Assembly: GCA_016169945.1 (NCBI GenBank)
Contig: JADLSH010000254.1
Coordinates: forward strand, 992,001-1,056,000
DNA: 64,000 nucleotides
Origin: Trachythela sp. YZ-2020
Taxonomy: Eukaryota; Cnidaria; Anthozoa; Malacalcyonacea; Clavulariidae
Reading direction: 5' to 3'
Part shown: one piece after another, positions 62,715 through 64,000 of the stretch
Position numbering within the stretch: the stretch's first letter is position 1
How the letters are laid out: each line of letters starts with the position of its first letter
Position numbers and translations under genes: made by a program
Notes under the pieces: model-generated
What the model saw: the letters and a program-made list of their open reading frames with translations, nothing else
What the model was told of the DNA's origin: nothing
The model's database searches: none

Positions 62715-63414
62715 TGCATGAATGTTACTGTATATATTTTATTGAATATACTTCTATTAATATCTTTAATTGTAAATATTCACAAAATTTCAATACTTTC
62801 TGTTAATTAATACACCATGATAACTTTAAGAGAGTTAAAAAATAAAAGCATTATTAATGCAATTAATTATGATATTGTATCTTTCATTTCCAAACATGTT
62901 GCATGATAAAAAATCATGTATTTTGCCAGCAGAAAGTGGAGCTGTGTCATTGTGCAATGAACTCTGCAATAAGAAATAAGAGATTATATACAATATTAGC
63001 CTGCATAGCGGTGCTAGTGGGGGAGGTCTCCTCTTTCTTGTGCTTCCTTTAACCCCAACCCTAGTCCTCCCCCCTAGTGCCACTACACAGACCAATACAA
63101 AATAAGCAATGCTCTCACTGAGTGGCATAAATATACAAAACTATGGTACTGTAAAGCATGAGATGGTATATAGGGGTAAAAAACAGCACTAAAATATGTG
63201 TGTGTAAAATTTGAATCTACATGCAGGGACTACTGAAAATTCAAAACATACATGCCCTCCCCTCATGAAATTCTTACAAATCTGTGTATCGGTGGGCCCC
63301 TGCATTTACCAATATTTTTTGGCACAGGGTGAGACATTGTCACACTCTTTCTTTTCATTGTCACAGCCCTGGAGGATTATATACTTGTAGAAAAATATAA
63401 TATAACAGCGTTGC
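62715..63414. other. Intergenic region
   Basis: A+T-rich, with a CCTCCCCCCTAGTGCCAC stretch near 63066 that mirrors GTGCTAGTGGGGGAGG near 63011, a small inverted repeat. No gene seen. Confidence 0.4.
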
Positions 63415-63625
63415 AGTTGCCTTCGGGCTGGATGGAGAAAATATAATGCAAACGACTGGGTGTTGCCTGCAGGCTGGATGAAGAATAATAGAATGCAAAA
63501 GCCCAGGTGTTGCCTGGGGGCTGGATTGAAAGAAAATATGCAAAATCCCTGTGGTTGACTACGGGCTGGATGGAGAGAAATATATATTAATACAAAAGCC
63601 CAGAAGTTGCATGTGGGCTGCATGG
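63415..63625. repeat. Minisatellite of about 46 bp, five copies
   Basis: Units begin GTTGCCTNCGGGCTGGATGG at about 63416, 63463, 63508, 63554 and 63606. They contain AATATAATGCAAA-type middles and diverge by indels. Confidence 0.8.
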
Positions 63626-63740
63626 GAAAATAATGCATGCTGGAATTGACTGAGAAAATGCATGGTTTCATAATTCATACTCCTCCCAGAAGCAATTTTT
63701 TATGCTACTTAAATCATAGGTAAGTCTCTCGACTGACGTG

Positions 63741-63911
63741 GCTTTAGATCATGGTTGTGACGTCTATATAATAATTAGCTAAGTTGGCAGCAATTGATAG
63801 TGGTTAAATTAACACGTATAGGCTATACGTGTTAATTTGGGGCCATTTGTCAATTTGCTGCCAACCTTAGCTAATTATTATATAGACGTCACAACCATGA
63901 TCGCAAAGCCG
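63741..63911. mobile_element. Long palindrome, probable MITE
   Basis: Arms of about 80 bp are inverse copies centred near 63825; they share TCATGGTTGTGACGTCTATA and AACACGTATAG/CTATACGTGTT. The ends GGCTTTAGATC and GATCGCAAAGCC close the structure. No sure target duplication is seen. Confidence 0.7.
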
Positions 63912-64000
63912 GCCGCGCGCGTAATATAATCGAGGACTGGGCTACCTATGCCATTACAGGCATTACAGACAAAAAGAAAATATATCAATTTAGCGAGTCC

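Overview
The window is eukaryotic nuclear DNA, A+T-rich, with intron-rich animal genes and a very dense load of transposable elements. Nine genes have exon chains that join with consistent reading phase: SLC1-type glutamate transporter, PPP1R42, SLC35B3, a FAM167-family gene, synaptogyrin, NDUFS5, RRM2, a large unrecognised protein of about 1309 residues, and a PAN/EGF/fibrinogen-like secreted protein whose first exon is missing. An aerolysin-like gene enters at the left edge. The PAN-EGF-fibrinogen-like architecture, the aerolysin-like gene and the SINE types suggest a cnidarian, probably an anthozoan. That is an inference; no marker gene settles it.

Layout: 1-1.9 kb is the 3' part of the aerolysin-like gene (+). 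3.3-10 kb is an EAAT-type SLC1 transporter (+). 11.4-14.2 kb is PPP1R42 (-), divergent from SLC35B3 (+, 15.3-20.9 kb). 21-31 kb is a transposon island: an 8.15-kb IS3EU-like DNA transposon with a 6-bp duplication sits inside a smaller TTAA-flanked element and itself carries a hAT insertion. It encodes a frameshifted integrase-type transposase and a frameshifted HECT ubiquitin-ligase gene. 31.6-33.9 kb is a FAM167-type gene (+). 34.5-36.5 kb is a tandem pair of single-exon synaptogyrin genes (-), one of them split by a hAT MITE. 36.9-38.2 kb is NDUFS5 (-), divergent from RRM2 (+, 38.9-42.6 kb) over a promoter with E2F and CCAAT motifs. 42.6-48.1 kb is intergenic. 48.1-54.8 kb is the large disordered, repeat-rich protein (+). 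57-59.3 kb is the PAN/EGF/fibrinogen-like gene (-), whose intron holds a LINE tail interrupted by a MITE. 59.3-64 kb is mostly repeats with one doubtful two-exon small gene.

The genes do not form an operon or a shared pathway. The two suggestive arrangements are the divergent pairs PPP1R42/SLC35B3 and NDUFS5/RRM2, and the tandem synaptogyrin duplication. The most unusual content is the transposon that pairs a DDE integrase with a HECT E3 ligase between long inverted arrays of a 20-bp repeat. Scattered hammerhead-ribozyme-like motifs and many nested MITEs with exact target-site duplications are also notable. All assignments come from reading the sequence and from memory of the protein families; no database search was run.
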